Positions 35,629-47,021 of a DNA stretch of 64,000 nucleotides are shown in pieces (position 1 is the stretch's first letter; every line of letters starts with the position of its first letter). This DNA comes from Alkalilimnicola ehrlichii. Lineage in GTDB: Bacteria; Pseudomonadota; Gammaproteobacteria; Nitrococcales; AK92. Location: assembly GCF_003399765.1 (NCBI RefSeq), contig NZ_NFZV01000024.1:1-64000 (forward strand). Reading direction: 5' to 3'. The notes under the pieces were generated by a model. It did not search any database. It saw nothing but the letters and a program-made list of their open reading frames with translations, and was not told where the DNA came from. Both the position numbers and the translations under genes were made by a program.

Positions 35629-37697
35629 TTAGAATCTGGCCCGCATACCTGCGAAGAAGTTGCGCTCGGGAGCGGGTTCGTAATAGCGCCCGCCCCAGGC
35701 GTTCACGCGGATGTTGTCGAAGTACTTCTCGTTGGCGAGATTATTGATGGCGACGAAGGTCTCCAGCTCGACGCCGGCGCTCCTGCGGGTCGTGCCCAAG
35801 CGGGCGTTGACGACGGTGTGGCTGGGTACCTCGACCGTGTTGGTGTTGTCGGCGTAGACCCGGCTCTCGGCGCGGGCATCGACAATGGCGTACACGCCCT
35901 GGTTGCGCCAGGCGAGTTCGGCGAACAAGGCGTGCTCCGGCAGGCCGGGCAGGCGGTTAGCGTCGAAGCGGTTGCCGGCGGCGTCTTCGAAGCGGCGGAA
36001 GCGATACTCGCCCCAGGTATAGGCGGTCGTCAGCGACAGGCGGTCGGTGAGAAAATGCTCCAACCCTAACTCCACGCCATGGCGGCGGGTGCTGCCGGCG
36101 TTATCGAACTCGTTGGGCATGTTGCTGACCAGAATGATCTCGTCGCGGGTCCGAACCGCGAACAGGGCAACCTCATACTGGGTGCGATCGCCGAGAAATC
36201 CTCTAAGCCCGACCTCCACGTTCACCGCGCGCTGCGGCTCCAGGTCGCGTTCGAAGCCGGCGCCGCCTTGGCCTCTTTGACCTCGGTGAAGGTCGGCGTC
36301 TCGAATGCCGTGCCGACGTTGGCGTAAAGACTGTGCAGCGGCAGTAGCCGATAGGTTAGGCCGGCGGACAGGCTGGGCTCGTCATAGTCGCGCCGGCCGG
36401 AACCGGCGCCATCGTGAAAACGGTCGTCGATCTCTAGGCGTACCCGGTCGAAGCGGCCCCCCAGGGTCAGCTCCAAACGCTCGCTAAGGCCGACGTCGAG
36501 CTGGCCGAAGGCGGCGAGGCTGGTCGCCGTCTGTAACTCGTCCTGGGTCCAGTGTTCAAACCCGGCCTCGCTCACCCGTGCCCGCCGCCGGTCGTCTTCC
36601 TGCCGTGCCGCTTCGAAGCCGGCGGTGTAGCGCAGCGGCACCCCGGCGAGGAGAACGGCGTCGGTATAATCGAGGCCGGCGCCGATCAGCTCGCGCTTGA
36701 GCTGCGGGTTGTTGCCGCCGGTGCCGTTGGCTCCGCCGGGCAGGGTGGGCAGCTGTTGGTCGAAATCGCGTTGACTGTAGAAGGCCCTGACATTCAGCTC
36801 GCCCGATAGACTGGCCGCGTCGCGGTAGAGCACGCCCAGCCGCTGGTGCTCGACTGCCTGACCGGCGTCCATCTGTAGCGAGAGCGGGTTCGCCTGCCTG
36901 CGGTTGGCACGCACCTCCTCCAGGGTAAGGCCTCCGGGGTCTTCGCCCACCGGTGCATCCAGTGCCGTGAAAACGGCGCTGAGACGGCGGTCGGCGCCGA
37001 GGTCGTAGCCAAGTTTGCCGTTCAGCAGTCGCTTCTCCACCCGGCTCTGAGATCGGTAGCCCTCGTAGGATAGATCCCAGACGCTGACGTGGGTGCTGAG
37101 CGCTCCGCTCCGACCGCCGGCACGTAAGCCGTAGCGCAGGAAGTCGTCGCTGCCTACGGTACTGCGCAGCTCTACATAAGGGGCTGCCGGCTCGTTCAGG
37201 GTAGTGATTGCCAGAACGCCGCCAGCGGCGTTGCCGTACAGCGTAGAAGCGGGGCCGCGGATGACCTCTATTCGTTCCACCGATTCCAGATCGACAATGT
37301 CCGTTTGCGACTGCCCGTCCGGGAGCGTCTCCGCAAACCCGTCGAGTAGGATGTGGACGCCTCGGATGCCGAACGGCGCGCGGGCACCGAAGCCGCGCAT
37401 CGAGATTCGTAGGTTCTGAGCGAAGTTATAGCGGTTCTGGGCATGGACGCCGGGGACACGGTTCAGTGTCTCGTCCAGTTGCAGGTGCTGGCGTCCTTCG
37501 TGGATCTGTTCCGCGTGCACCACGCTGACCGAGGCGGGGGTTTCCAGCCAGTCGCGGGTCAGCCGGGACGAACTGATTTCGATGGGCTCCAGTCGCTGGG
37601 ACTCGGTTGCTTCGGCCTGGCCGCCGGCCATCGCCACCACGCCTAGACCGATGCTTGCCGCCAGCAGTATGCCACTGCGAAGATGGGTAAAGTACAT
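35629..37697 (-). CDS. TonB-dependent outer membrane receptor, single-base frameshift
   Basis: The N-terminal frame begins with a signal peptide. The plug carries LEPIEISSSRL, LDETLNRVPGVHAQNRYNFAQNLRISMRGFGAR and IEVIRGPASTLYGNAAGGV. The frame breaks near 36261-36275, in the AKGGAGFE region. The C-terminal frame supplies the last strands, ending NNLANEKYFDNIRVNAWGGRYYEPAPERNFFAGMRARF, with terminal phenylalanine. Rejoined, it has about 689 residues. The plug resembles FecA/PupB-type and PQQ-linked receptors. Being inside the alcohol oxidation block, it may take up a metal chelate, PQQ or a substrate; none of these is shown. Confidence 0.87.
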
Positions 37698-37946
37698 GCT
37701 CTACGGTGCCTCTAACGAGGGTTTGCTTATCGTTGTCGCTGCGGTGCGGGTTTACCGCTAACACGCCCCCCGCGGACCCAACGTACCTTTTCCTACTTGC
37801 TGCTGGTGACACCGGCGGCAGCGCGGCGAACTCCTCACTGATGGCACATAAGCCGCCCGTGTGTCGCCTTCAGTTTCTCGCCCAAGGCCAATGCCTATGG
37901 GGGCTTGTGCGGTAATTCCGGCCTCCGACCCGTTAAAGCAGAGGGC

Positions 37947-37992
37947 TTTCGCTCACCTGGCAACCGCGTATACGCATACCAGGTAAGCGAAA
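37947..37992. repeat. Long inverted repeat with a palindromic centre
   Basis: TTTCGCTCACCTGG (37947-37960) and CCAGGTAAGCGAAA (37979-37992) are complementary at 13 of 14 positions. Between them lies GCGTATACGC, itself a perfect palindrome. It sits just beyond the T tract of the aldehyde dehydrogenase terminator and about 250 bases upstream of the TonB receptor start. Confidence 0.65.
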
Positions 37993-37995
37993 CCC

Positions 37996-38047
37996 AAAAA
38001 GAAAACCGCCGGCGACCACGGGGAGGAGAGGCCGTCGTCGCCGGCGG
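37996..38047 (-). terminator. Rho-independent terminator of the aldehyde dehydrogenase gene
   Basis: On the minus strand, CCGCCGGCGAC and GTCGCCGGCGG (38047-38037 and 38016-38006) form a perfect 11-bp stem with a further short inner stem. TTTTCTTTTT follows. It begins nine bases past the gene's stop. Confidence 0.88.
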
Positions 38048-38055
38048 CCAAGCGC

Positions 38056-39576
<1,521 letters not shown>

Positions 39577-39698
39577 CTTGCTTCTCCTCATGGAATTGTT
39601 GTCTTACCGTTAAGGCGGTGGCTATTGCCGTGCGCCGGTTGCCGGGCCGGTTCCGCTCCGCGCAGTCGGGCTAAGTGGCCACGACTTGCATAGGACGA

Positions 39699-39714
39699 AG
39701 CAAATGCCGGGCCA
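39699..39714 (-). promoter_or_regulatory. Sigma-54 promoter of the aldehyde dehydrogenase gene
   Basis: On the minus strand TGGCCCGGCATTTGCT matches TGGCACG-N4-TTGC with one mismatch (A to C in the -24 element), and the GG-to-GC spacing of ten bases is correct. Predicted start of transcription is near 39688. Confidence 0.78.
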
Positions 39715-39947
39715 TATTCACCAAGCTACAGATTCGAAGGGGATTTTCGTTGTTTGGTAATGTTTGGGCCTTGCTTTGTGTGGCGTCGGCAGGACAATCG
39801 CCGGGACGCTGTGTCAGCCATGGAACATTGAGGGTGGAGTGCCGCCGGCGGAGGTCGGCGCGCAGGGTAGAGAACCGTTCGTCAAAGCGGTGCTTCTTCG
39901 ACACGCTTATGCAGGCTAAGGTTAAAAAGGCGATTGCTAGGTAGGAA

Positions 39948-40099
39948 AAGGGCCAGGCGCCCGGCATTATGGATAGTAAAGGGATACAATGGAATTTTAC
40001 TAAGTGCTTAGTCGGTGAGTCCGGGCGTCCTGTGGATCGGTTACGCCGACGACCAAGCCAGAGGCCATTACGGCCGATATCGAGAAGTTATTGGGGTAG
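39948..40099 (+). pseudogene. Remnant of the glutathione peroxidase gene (3' end only)
   Basis: This stretch matches the last ~50 codons of gpx at 19651-19803, including the WNFTK region and the stop codon. It has about a dozen substitutions and a one-base gap that breaks the frame, and the rest of the gene is missing. It cannot encode an enzyme. It sits in front of ohrR, where the gpx stop and the ohrR start have the same two-base spacing as in the left copy. Confidence 0.88.
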
Positions 40100-40115
40100 C
40101 CGTGACAGAAGATTC
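39948..40115 (+). repeat. Right copy of the ~168-bp direct repeat
   Basis: It is the partner of 19651-19819, in the same orientation. It spans the gpx remnant and the first codons of ohrR. The two copies enclose about 20.1 kb. Confidence 0.9.
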
Positions 40116-40572
40116 CTTGCTGGATCTCGACCAACAACTGTGCTTCAAGCTGTATGCAGGCGTACGAGCGGTAACCAAGCTGTACCGCCCGTTACTCGAC
40201 GAGCTGGAGCTTACCTATCCGCAGTATCTGGTAATGCTCGTACTGTGGGAGGCGGGGCGGCGAGGAAAGCAGAGTGCTACCGTCAAGTACGTGGGCGAGC
40301 GCTTGTACTTGGATAGCGGGACGTTAACGCCCCTGTTAAAGCGATTGGAGAGTCGCGGTTTGCTAAGCCGCATGCGTTCGCGGGACGACGAGCGCGAGGT
40401 GCATGTCTCGTTAACGGCTGTGGGGCGGGCTCTGGAGGCCCGAGCGGAAGTCGTGCCGCGGCATTTGTTATGCGCCGCCAGTCTCCCTCTTTCGGAGCTA
40501 GTGGCGTTACGCGAGTCGCTGGATCGCCTGTTGCAGGCGTTGCCAGCGGAGGAAAAGCAACGGCGGTCGTAG
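40102..40572 (+). CDS. ohrR: OhrR-type MarR family peroxide-sensing repressor
   Basis: The 156-residue protein has the OhrR signature. The sensing cysteine lies in LDQQLCFKLYAG near the N-terminus. LTYPQYLVMLVLWE and the winged helix LYLDSGTLTPLLKRLESRGLLSRMRSRDDEREVHVSLT follow. OhrR releases DNA when organic hydroperoxides oxidise the cysteine. The GTG at 40102 is chosen because it is the same start-like sequence preserved behind the intact gpx. The natural target is probably gpx; no ohr peroxidase gene is in view. Confidence 0.92.
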   Translation: MTEDSLLDLDQQLCFKLYAGVRAVTKLYRPLLDELELTYPQYLVMLVLWEAGRRGKQSATVKYVGERLYLDSGTLTPLLKRLESRGLLSRMRSRDDEREVHVSLTAVGRALEARAEVVPRHLLCAASLPLSELVALRESLDRLLQALPAEEKQRRS

Positions 40573-40598
40573 CCGCCGTTGCTTGCGCGTGATCGTCC

Positions 40599-42776
40599 TT
40601 ATTCCTGGTAGAAGCCGCGCTTTTCCTCCGCGAGCTTGACCAGAATGGGAGCGGGTTGGAAACGCATGCCGCAGCGTTTTTCCAGCTCTTGCAAACGAGC
40701 GACGATCTCTCCGATTCCGCGGTTGTCCGCGTAGCGGAACGGGCCGCCCAGGAAGGGCGGGAAGCCAATGCCGAAAATAGCGCCGATGTCGCCGTCGCGT
40801 AAACTGCGAATAACGTCTTCTTCGTAGCAGCGGGCGGCCTCGTTGATCATCATCAGCACGCAGCGGTCGACGATCTCGGCCTCGTTCATGCTGTTGTCGG
40901 GTTTGACGCCGAGCAGGTCGTAGACGGTCTCGTCGACCTCTTTCTTGCCCTTTTTGACGCCTTCGTACTTGTAAAAGCCCTTCTTGCTCTTTTTGCCGTA
41001 ACGGCCGTCCTTGAGCATTTTGTCGCCGGATTCGACCGGCTTCATGCGATCGCCGAACGCCTCGTGCAGAATCGGGCCGACTTTGGTGCCGACGTCCAAG
41101 CCGACCTCGTCGAGCAGCGCGAACGCCCCGACGGGGAAGCCGAACTGGGTCAGCGTCTTATCGATGCGGTCGATCGCCACGCCTTCGCTCAGCAGGTGGC
41201 TGGCTTCGTTCAGATACGGCGCGAGAATCCGGTTGACGTAGAAGCCGGCGCCGTCCTTGACCACGATAGGCGTTTTGCCTTGCTTGCGGCCGATATCGAC
41301 AGTGGTGGCGATCACGTCCGGGCGGGTTTTGTCGGTAGCGATAACTTCCAGCAAAGGCATTTTCTCGACCGGCGAGAAATAATGCATACCGATAACCAGC
41401 TCAGGGCGTTTGGCGCCTTCGGCGATCCGGCCGATCGGGATCGAGGAGGTGTTGGTGGCGAAGATGCAGTGCTCGGGGCAATGCGCTTCGATCTCTTGCA
41501 CCATTTTGTGCTTTAGCCCGAGGTCTTCGAATACCGCTTCGATCACCATGTCGGCGTTCTTAAAGCCGCTGTAGTCGAGGGTAGGGGTCACCCGGTTGCC
41601 CTCGATCTGGCCTTCGATTTTGGTGATGGAGCGGCGCTCGACCCGCTTTGCGATCGTATCGTGGATCTGCTTCAAACCCCGCGATAGGCCTTGCGGTTCC
41701 TTGTCCTTGAGCCGTACCGGGATTTTGGCTTTGCCGATCGTAACGTAGCTGATGCCGGCGCCCATGAGGCCGGCGCCCAATACGCCGATGCGGTGAATCT
41801 CGCGCGGCTTGACCTTATCGTCGGCGACGCCGAGATCTTTCTTCATCTCGGTGGTGGCAAAGTATAGGCGGGTCAGTTCGCGCATTTCCGGCGTCATGGC
41901 CAACTCGCCGAAAGAGCGGGCTTCCGCTTTTAAGCCTTCTTCAAAGCCTCGGTTGACGCCGATTTCAACCACTTCGATGATACGCTTCGGTGCCGGATAG
42001 TTGCCTTTGGTCTTAGCCAGCATTTGTTTGCGGGCCTGATCGAACATCACTTTGCGGCCGACCGGGTTGCCCTCTAACGCCCAGTCCATCAGGCTGCGCT
42101 TACGCTGGGCGGTTTCCCGTCGTTTTACCAGTTTCTGCGCCAGCTCGATCGCGGCTTGTTCCAGAATGGGGGCCGGTACGACATCGTCGACCAGCTTCAT
42201 GCGCAGGGCTTTGCTGGCGCGGACGTGCTTGCCGGTGAGCATCAAATCGAGCGCGGCGGGTACGCCGATCATTCGCGGCAGTCGCTGCGTGCCGCCGCTG
42301 CCCGGCAGCAGCCCGAGCATAACTTCCGGTAGCCCGACGCTGGTTTTCGGGTTGTCGGTGGCGACTCGGCCATGACAGGCCATCGCCAGCTCGAAACCGC
42401 CGCCAAGGCAGGCGCCGTCGATTGCGGCAACGACCGGCGCGCGGAAGCGTTCGATGCGGTTGAAGAAATTCTGGCCGCCGCGCGCCAGCTCAGTCGCTTC
42501 GTCGGCGGTTTGGCAGCGTACCAGCATGTTGATATCGGCACCGGCAATGAACGAGCCGGGTTTGCCGGATTTGAACACCACCGCTTTCACGGTGCTGTTT
42601 TGCTCTAACTCGTCGAACAGACGGTTAGCTTCGTCGACCGCTTCGATCTTCAGCGTGTTCTGACTTTCGCCGGGTACGTCGAAGGTGACGATAGCCACGC
42701 CGTCGTTGCGGATATCGAGGGAGAACATGCTCGCTACATCCTGTTGGGCCGTTTGAGTGTCCGCTTGCTTTGCCAT
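40599..42776 (-). CDS. fadJ: Fatty acid oxidation complex alpha subunit (FadJ)
   Basis: The 725-residue protein joins an enoyl-CoA hydratase domain to a 3-hydroxyacyl-CoA dehydrogenase domain. The hydratase part has GSFIAGADINML, GACLGGGFELAMACHGRVA and GLPEVMLGLLPGSGGTQRLPR with the catalytic glutamates. The dehydrogenase part has IGVLGAGLMGAGISYV, FATNTSSIPIGRIAEG and MHYFSPVEKMPLLEVI. The length and the partner FadI point to FadJ over FadB. The ATG shares its A with the stop of fadI (TAATG), giving tight coupling. Confidence 0.93.
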   Translation of the reverse strand: MAKQADTQTAQQDVASMFSLDIRNDGVAIVTFDVPGESQNTLKIEAVDEANRLFDELEQNSTVKAVVFKSGKPGSFIAGADINMLVRCQTADEATELARGGQNFFNRIERFRAPVVAAIDGACLGGGFELAMACHGRVATDNPKTSVGLPEVMLGLLPGSGGTQRLPRMIGVPAALDLMLTGKHVRASKALRMKLVDDVVPAPILEQAAIELAQKLVKRRETAQRKRSLMDWALEGNPVGRKVMFDQARKQMLAKTKGNYPAPKRIIEVVEIGVNRGFEEGLKAEARSFGELAMTPEMRELTRLYFATTEMKKDLGVADDKVKPREIHRIGVLGAGLMGAGISYVTIGKAKIPVRLKDKEPQGLSRGLKQIHDTIAKRVERRSITKIEGQIEGNRVTPTLDYSGFKNADMVIEAVFEDLGLKHKMVQEIEAHCPEHCIFATNTSSIPIGRIAEGAKRPELVIGMHYFSPVEKMPLLEVIATDKTRPDVIATTVDIGRKQGKTPIVVKDGAGFYVNRILAPYLNEASHLLSEGVAIDRIDKTLTQFGFPVGAFALLDEVGLDVGTKVGPILHEAFGDRMKPVESGDKMLKDGRYGKKSKKGFYKYEGVKKGKKEVDETVYDLLGVKPDNSMNEAEIVDRCVLMMINEAARCYEEDVIRSLRDGDIGAIFGIGFPPFLGGPFRYADNRGIGEIVARLQELEKRCGMRFQPAPILVKLAEEKRGFYQE

Positions 42777-44092
42777 TACGCCACCTCCAATACCATTGCC
42801 GCGCCCAGGCCGCCGGCTGCGCAAGCCGTCGTCAGCGCCGTGCCGCCGCCCCGGCGCCGTAATTCGTTCAACATTTGCACGATCATGCGGCCGCCGGTAG
42901 CCGCAAACGGGTGCCCGTAAGCGATCGAGCCGCCCAGGACATTGAGTTTCTCTTCCGGCACTTCGCCGATCGGCTCGTCCAGGCCCAATACTTCCTGGCA
43001 GAATTTCTTCGACGGCCAGTTTTTCAAGTTCGCTAAGGTTTGTGCGGCAAAGGCTTCGTGGATGTCGATCAAGGTCAGGTCCGCCAGGCTGAGGCCGGCG
43101 CGACGCAAGGCAATCGGCGTCACGTGAGACGGCCCCATTAAGCCGTCGACAAACGGGTTGATGGCCTTGAAGGCGATCGAGCGAATATAGCCCAGCGGCT
43201 CGTAGCCCAGCTCGCGGGCTCGCTTTTCCTTCATCAGTACCAGGCTGGACGCGCCGTCGGTTAACGGGGTGGCGTTGGCCGCGGTTACCGTGCCGTGCGC
43301 TTTGTCGAACGCCGGCCGTAGCTTGGCGAGCTGCTCCATGCTGGAGTCGCCGCGTACGTTATTATCGCGGTGAATATGTTCTTGATTAGGAGCGGCGAAC
43401 GCATGCATGACTTCCGCATCCAGCTTGCCTTCCTCCCAAGCTTGATGGGCGAGCTGGTGGGAGCGGAGGGCGAGCTGGTCTTGCTCTTCGCGACCGATGC
43501 CATGTTTCTTGGCCATCTGCTCGGCGATATCGCCCATCGAAAGGTTGGTCGAGTAGTCTTTCACCGCGGGGGCCACGGGCGCCAGGTCTTTTAAACCGAG
43601 GCCTTTAAACAGCTTCAGTTTCTCGCCGGTGGTTTTGGCTTTGGTGGACTTGATCAGCGCCCGATTCAGTTTCTTGCCGACCTGAATCGGCAGCACAGAG
43701 GCCGAGTCGGCGCCGCCGGCAAGGCCGATTTCGATATCGTCCAGCATAATGGCGTGAGCGATATCCGCTGTCGACTGGAAGCTGGTGGCGCAGGCGCGGG
43801 AGACGCTGTAAGCGTCCGTAGCGTAATCCATACCGCTGGCCAGAACGACTTCGCGTGCAATGTTCGGCGCTTCGGGCAAAACACCGACCTGGCCGTAAAC
43901 GACGCGCTCGATCAGCTTCGGATCGAGATCCATGCGGGCGAGCAGCTCGGTGGTGACCATCGTGCCAAGCTCGATGGCATTCAAATCCTTATAGGCAGTT
44001 AGCTGGCGGGCAAACGGTGTCCGCAGCCCGGCCACCACGGCGACGCGATCGCCGGCTTTTGTCTTGCCTTTGGTGTTTCCGGTTCCGGCCAC
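42776..44092 (-). CDS. fadI: 3-ketoacyl-CoA thiolase (FadI)
   Basis: The 438-residue protein has the thiolase catalytic set: nucleophilic cysteine in [12 protein letters not shown], histidine in [15 protein letters not shown], and cysteine in [13 protein letters not shown]. The length and the operon order fadI-fadJ identify it as the beta subunit of the second fatty acid oxidation complex. It releases acetyl-CoA in the last step of each beta-oxidation round. Its promoter region, shared with a divergent GntR regulator gene, contains several short palindromes. Confidence 0.94.
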   Translation of the reverse strand: MAGTGNTKGKTKAGDRVAVVAGLRTPFARQLTAYKDLNAIELGTMVTTELLARMDLDPKLIERVVYGQVGVLPEAPNIAREVVLASGMDYATDAYSVSRACATSFQSTADIAHAIMLDDIEIGLAGGADSASVLPIQVGKKLNRALIKSTKAKTTGEKLKLFKGLGLKDLAPVAPAVKDYSTNLSMGDIAEQMAKKHGIGREEQDQLALRSHQLAHQAWEEGKLDAEVMHAFAAPNQEHIHRDNNVRGDSSMEQLAKLRPAFDKAHGTVTAANATPLTDGASSLVLMKEKRARELGYEPLGYIRSIAFKAINPFVDGLMGPSHVTPIALRRAGLSLADLTLIDIHEAFAAQTLANLKNWPSKKFCQEVLGLDEPIGEVPEEKLNVLGGSIAYGHPFAATGGRMIVQMLNELRRRGGGTALTTACAAGGLGAAMVLEVA

Positions 44093-44178
44093 AGCGATTC
44101 TCCTTAAATCTTCGGTAAAGCGCAGGTGTTAGTCGATTCGCCCTCGTTAGTCGATAAAAAACGGAAGGGCGGGTTTTC

Positions 44179-44248
44179 TGTCGACAATTCACTACAATTA
44201 GTCTTTACTGTCAACATTCAATGTTCTGAGTACGAAATTGTTAACAAT
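44179..44248. promoter_or_regulatory. Palindromes in the fadI/GntR divergent region
   Basis: Three palindromes lie within 70 bases: TGTCGACA (44179-44186), AACATT-C-AATGTT (44213-44225) and ATTGTTAACAAT (44237-44248). The last two are perfect and of operator size. They may bind the adjacent GntR protein and control both fadIJ and its own gene. Confidence 0.5.
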
Positions 44249-44297
44249 CTTATAAGCCGCGGCTAGCGCCTTTGTCCTTCGCCGCAGAGAGTCAATC

Positions 44298-44965
44298 ATG
44301 TCGCAAGCTATGGATCGCAAGTCGGATCGCAATCTATCGCAACGCATTGCCGAAACGGTGGGGGGCGGATTATTCGCGGCCAGTTACCGGCGCAGGCGCG
44401 GGTGCTCGAAGTGCAGCTGGCGGAAGAGTTGGGTGTCAGTCGAGGGCCGGTGCGGGAGGCGCTACGGATTCTCGAAAAGTGGCGCTTGCTGCGGATACTG
44501 CCACGGCGCGGCGCGGTGGTGGCCGATATGTCGGCAAAGGATGTGGTCGATCTTTACGAAATCGTCACGCCGTTATACGAGCTCTTGAGTCGTAGAACCG
44601 CCGCCAACTGGACGCCGGCGACCTTAACGCCGATCTATACCGTTACCGAACAGTTGATTTCGTGCGCCGAATCGGGCGATGCGGACGGTTACTACGAAAA
44701 CGTCTTGGCCTTCGGGCGCGCCTGTGCGCCGGTGGCCGGCAATCCGTTGTTAACGGAAATGATGGCGGATTTCGAGCCGACGTTGCGCCGCGTGCACTAT
44801 CTCTCGCGGCGCCGGCGAGTCGAAGCAATGCCGCAGCATTTGGAGCTGTTGCGGCGGATGATGCGGCATGTAACGGACCGCGAAGCGGTGGAAGCGGCCG
44901 CGATGATTCGGCGGATTGCCGATTTGGAATTGCGGGCGGCGCTGGACGCCTTGACGCCGGCGTGA
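44298..44965 (+). CDS. GntR family regulator with FCD domain, single-base frameshift
   Basis: The N-terminus (ATG 44298) and the winged-helix part are in different frames. One missing base in the run of six G (44360-44365) restores GxIIRGQLPAQARVLEVQLAEELGVSRGPVREALRILEKWRLL, a classic GntR helix-turn-helix split over the join. The remaining ~150 residues are helical, as in FCD ligand domains. Rejoined length is about 222 residues. Its gene is divergent from fadI, so it probably regulates beta-oxidation. It looks like an FCD regulator and not E. coli FadR itself. Confidence 0.8.
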
Positions 44966-45011
44966 TGCCGGCGCCCCCGGCAAAGGCCCGGGGGCGTTGC
45001 GGTAGAGAAGC

Positions 45012-46535
45012 TTACTCGACGCTGACCGGAATCTTGCCGATCTTGGCACGCCATTGGGCCGGGCCGGTTTCATGAACGGATTCGCCCTGACTGTCGACGG
45101 CGACCGTCACCGGCATGTCCTCCACCTCGAACTCGTGAATCGCTTCCATCCCGAGATCTTCGAAGGCGACCACCCGCGATTTACGGATGGCCTTGGAGAC
45201 GAGGTAAGCCGCGCCGCCAACGGCCATCAAATAAACCGCTTTGTGGCGTTTGATGGCTTCGACAGCGGCCGGGCCGCGTTCGGCTTTGCCGACCATGCCG
45301 AGCAGGCCGGTTTGCGCGAGCATCATCTCGGTGAACTTGTCCATCCTGGTTGCGGTGGTGGGGCCTGCGGGGCCGACGACTTCGTCGCGCACCGGATCGA
45401 CCGGGCCGACGTAGTAAATGAATTTGTTACGGAAGTCGACGCCTTCCGGTAGCGGCTCGCCCTTGGCGAACATGTCGGCGATGCGCTTATGAGCGGCGTC
45501 GCGCCCAGTTAGCATCTTGCCGGAAATGAGCAAGGTTTCGCCTGGCTTCCAGCTCTGTACCTCTGCCGGGGTGACCGTATCCAGATTGACGCGGCGTGCC
45601 CCGTCGCCGGCGCTGGCGGTGATCTGCGGCCAGTCGTTAAGGTTCGGCGGCGTTAATTCGGCCGGACCGCTACCGTCGAGCACGAAATGCGCGTGACGGG
45701 TCGCGGCGCAGTTCGGAATCATGGCAACCGGCAGGTTGGCGGCATGGGTCGGGTAGTCGCGGATTTTGACGTCGAGTACCGTGGTGAGCCCGCCTAAGCC
45801 CTGAGCGCCGATGCCGAGCTGGTTAACTTTTTCAAAGATTTCCAATCGCAGTTCTTCGGCGCGGTTTTGCGGGCCGCGTGCTTTCAACTCATGGATATCG
45901 ATGGTTTCCATGCAGGCTTCTTTCGCCAACACCATCGCTTTTTCCGCTGTGCCGCCGATGCCAATGCCGAGAATGCCAGGCGGGCACCAGCCGGCTCCCA
46001 TTGTCGGCACGGTCTTTAAGACCCAATCGACGATACTGTCGGAGGGGTTAAGCATTACAAACTTCGACTTGGCTTCCGAGCCGCCGCCCTTGGCGGCGAC
46101 CATAACGTCGACCGTATTGCCCGGTACGATTTGGGTGTGGACAACGGCGGGGGTGTTATCGCGCGTGTTCTGCCGTTTGCCGGCCGGGTCGGCCAGGACC
46201 GAAGCCCGTAGAACGTTGTCCGGGTGATTGTAGGCGCGACGAACGCCTTCGTTGATCATGTCCTCAACGCCCATCGTGGCATCCCAGCGTACATCCATAC
46301 CGATTTTCAACAGCACGGTGACGATGCCGGTGTCCTGGCAAATCGGCCGTCGGCCTTCGGCACACATCCGCGAATTGGTAAGAATTTGCGCCATGGCGTC
46401 CCGAGCGGCGGGGGATTCCTCGCGCTCGTACGCCTCGGTAACCGCTTTCACAAAGTCCGTCGGGTGATAATAGGAAATGTACTGAAGTGCGTCGGCGATA
46501 CTTTGGATGAAATCATCCTGGCGAATCGTAGTCAT
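45012..46535 (-). CDS. Class I fumarate hydratase (iron-sulfur)
   Basis: The 507-residue protein contains the conserved cysteines of the 4Fe-4S cluster (RRPICQDTG, AMIPNCAATRH and GAGWCPPGILGIGIGG) and the C-terminal beta domain with GPTTATRMDKFTE and VKAVYLMAVGGAAYL-like sequence. It has the one-polypeptide layout of FumA/FumB. It interconverts fumarate and malate in the TCA cycle. AGGAGA about nine bases upstream selects ATG 46535; the frame extends 26 codons further without family similarity. Confidence 0.93.
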   Translation of the reverse strand: MTTIRQDDFIQSIADALQYISYYHPTDFVKAVTEAYEREESPAARDAMAQILTNSRMCAEGRRPICQDTGIVTVLLKIGMDVRWDATMGVEDMINEGVRRAYNHPDNVLRASVLADPAGKRQNTRDNTPAVVHTQIVPGNTVDVMVAAKGGGSEAKSKFVMLNPSDSIVDWVLKTVPTMGAGWCPPGILGIGIGGTAEKAMVLAKEACMETIDIHELKARGPQNRAEELRLEIFEKVNQLGIGAQGLGGLTTVLDVKIRDYPTHAANLPVAMIPNCAATRHAHFVLDGSGPAELTPPNLNDWPQITASAGDGARRVNLDTVTPAEVQSWKPGETLLISGKMLTGRDAAHKRIADMFAKGEPLPEGVDFRNKFIYYVGPVDPVRDEVVGPAGPTTATRMDKFTEMMLAQTGLLGMVGKAERGPAAVEAIKRHKAVYLMAVGGAAYLVSKAIRKSRVVAFEDLGMEAIHEFEVEDMPVTVAVDSQGESVHETGPAQWRAKIGKIPVSVE

Positions 46536-47021
46536 GCTCGGAACTCTCCTGCCTATGCCAGGGCGCAACGGGTCGGGAAGGGCGGACCCAAAGCCCCATT
46601 TGAAGTCGGGCAACGTTATACCACAGCAGCGGCAAGACTGCCGCCTATTCCTTAGGGCGGGAAAATAGCCGATAAATCAATAGCCCGTCTTTACTGTTGT
46701 TAAAGAAGGTTTATAATGGCAACAAAATGTCACCAAATAATAATGTAGTGGAACGTTAACGCGAGGGGGCGAAGCGTTCCTCGTCGCCGGCGGGGTTGTC
46801 GTCGGGCGATACGTCGATAAGGATTCAAGGATGGCCGTTACCTGCCTGCATGCGGTTGTTTATACCGCTCCGCCTGTATTTATTACCGAATCAGCGTTCG
46901 TATTACCCCAACACCGAGTTTTTAGGGCTCCTGGTCGGTGCTTTAAGGGCGCGCTGGGTGCTCGCCGGCCCCGGCGGATGACCGCGTAAGAGGCGGTTAT
47001 TGCCCAGCAAGGGAGAGCTCT
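46536..47021. other. Divergent region between fumarase and GH3 genes
   Basis: TTTACT (46690-46695) and TATAAT (46712-46717) with a 16-base spacer form a plausible sigma-70 promoter on the plus strand. A short plus-strand frame at 46796-46981 has no binding site or recognisable features and is not called. Confidence 0.45.

Larger units (their letters stand above)
37698..38055. other. Intergenic region with a cruciform and the aldehyde dehydrogenase terminator
   Basis: It holds the TonB receptor promoter region, a 46-base cruciform at 37947-37992 and the intrinsic terminator at 38006-38047. No gene is supported. Confidence 0.55.
39577..40101. other. Right junction of the block: sigma-54 promoter and gpx remnant
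   Basis: The left part is the aldehyde dehydrogenase leader with its sigma-54 promoter (39699-39714). The sequence from 39720 to 39947 shows no gene or repeat. From 39948 the gpx remnant runs into the ohrR start. Confidence 0.6.

Noticed and set aside
37842-37857. Plus-strand sigma-54 promoter TGGCACATAAGCCGC
   Set aside because: The spacing fits, but the -12 element is CCGC instead of TTGC and no plus-strand gene lies downstream.
37698-37946. Cobalamin riboswitch upstream of the TonB receptor
   Set aside because: I looked for the B12 box and the conserved core on the minus strand and could not find them.
46796-46981. 61-codon frame before the GH3 gene
   Set aside because: No ribosome binding site and no recognisable sequence; its composition looks non-coding.
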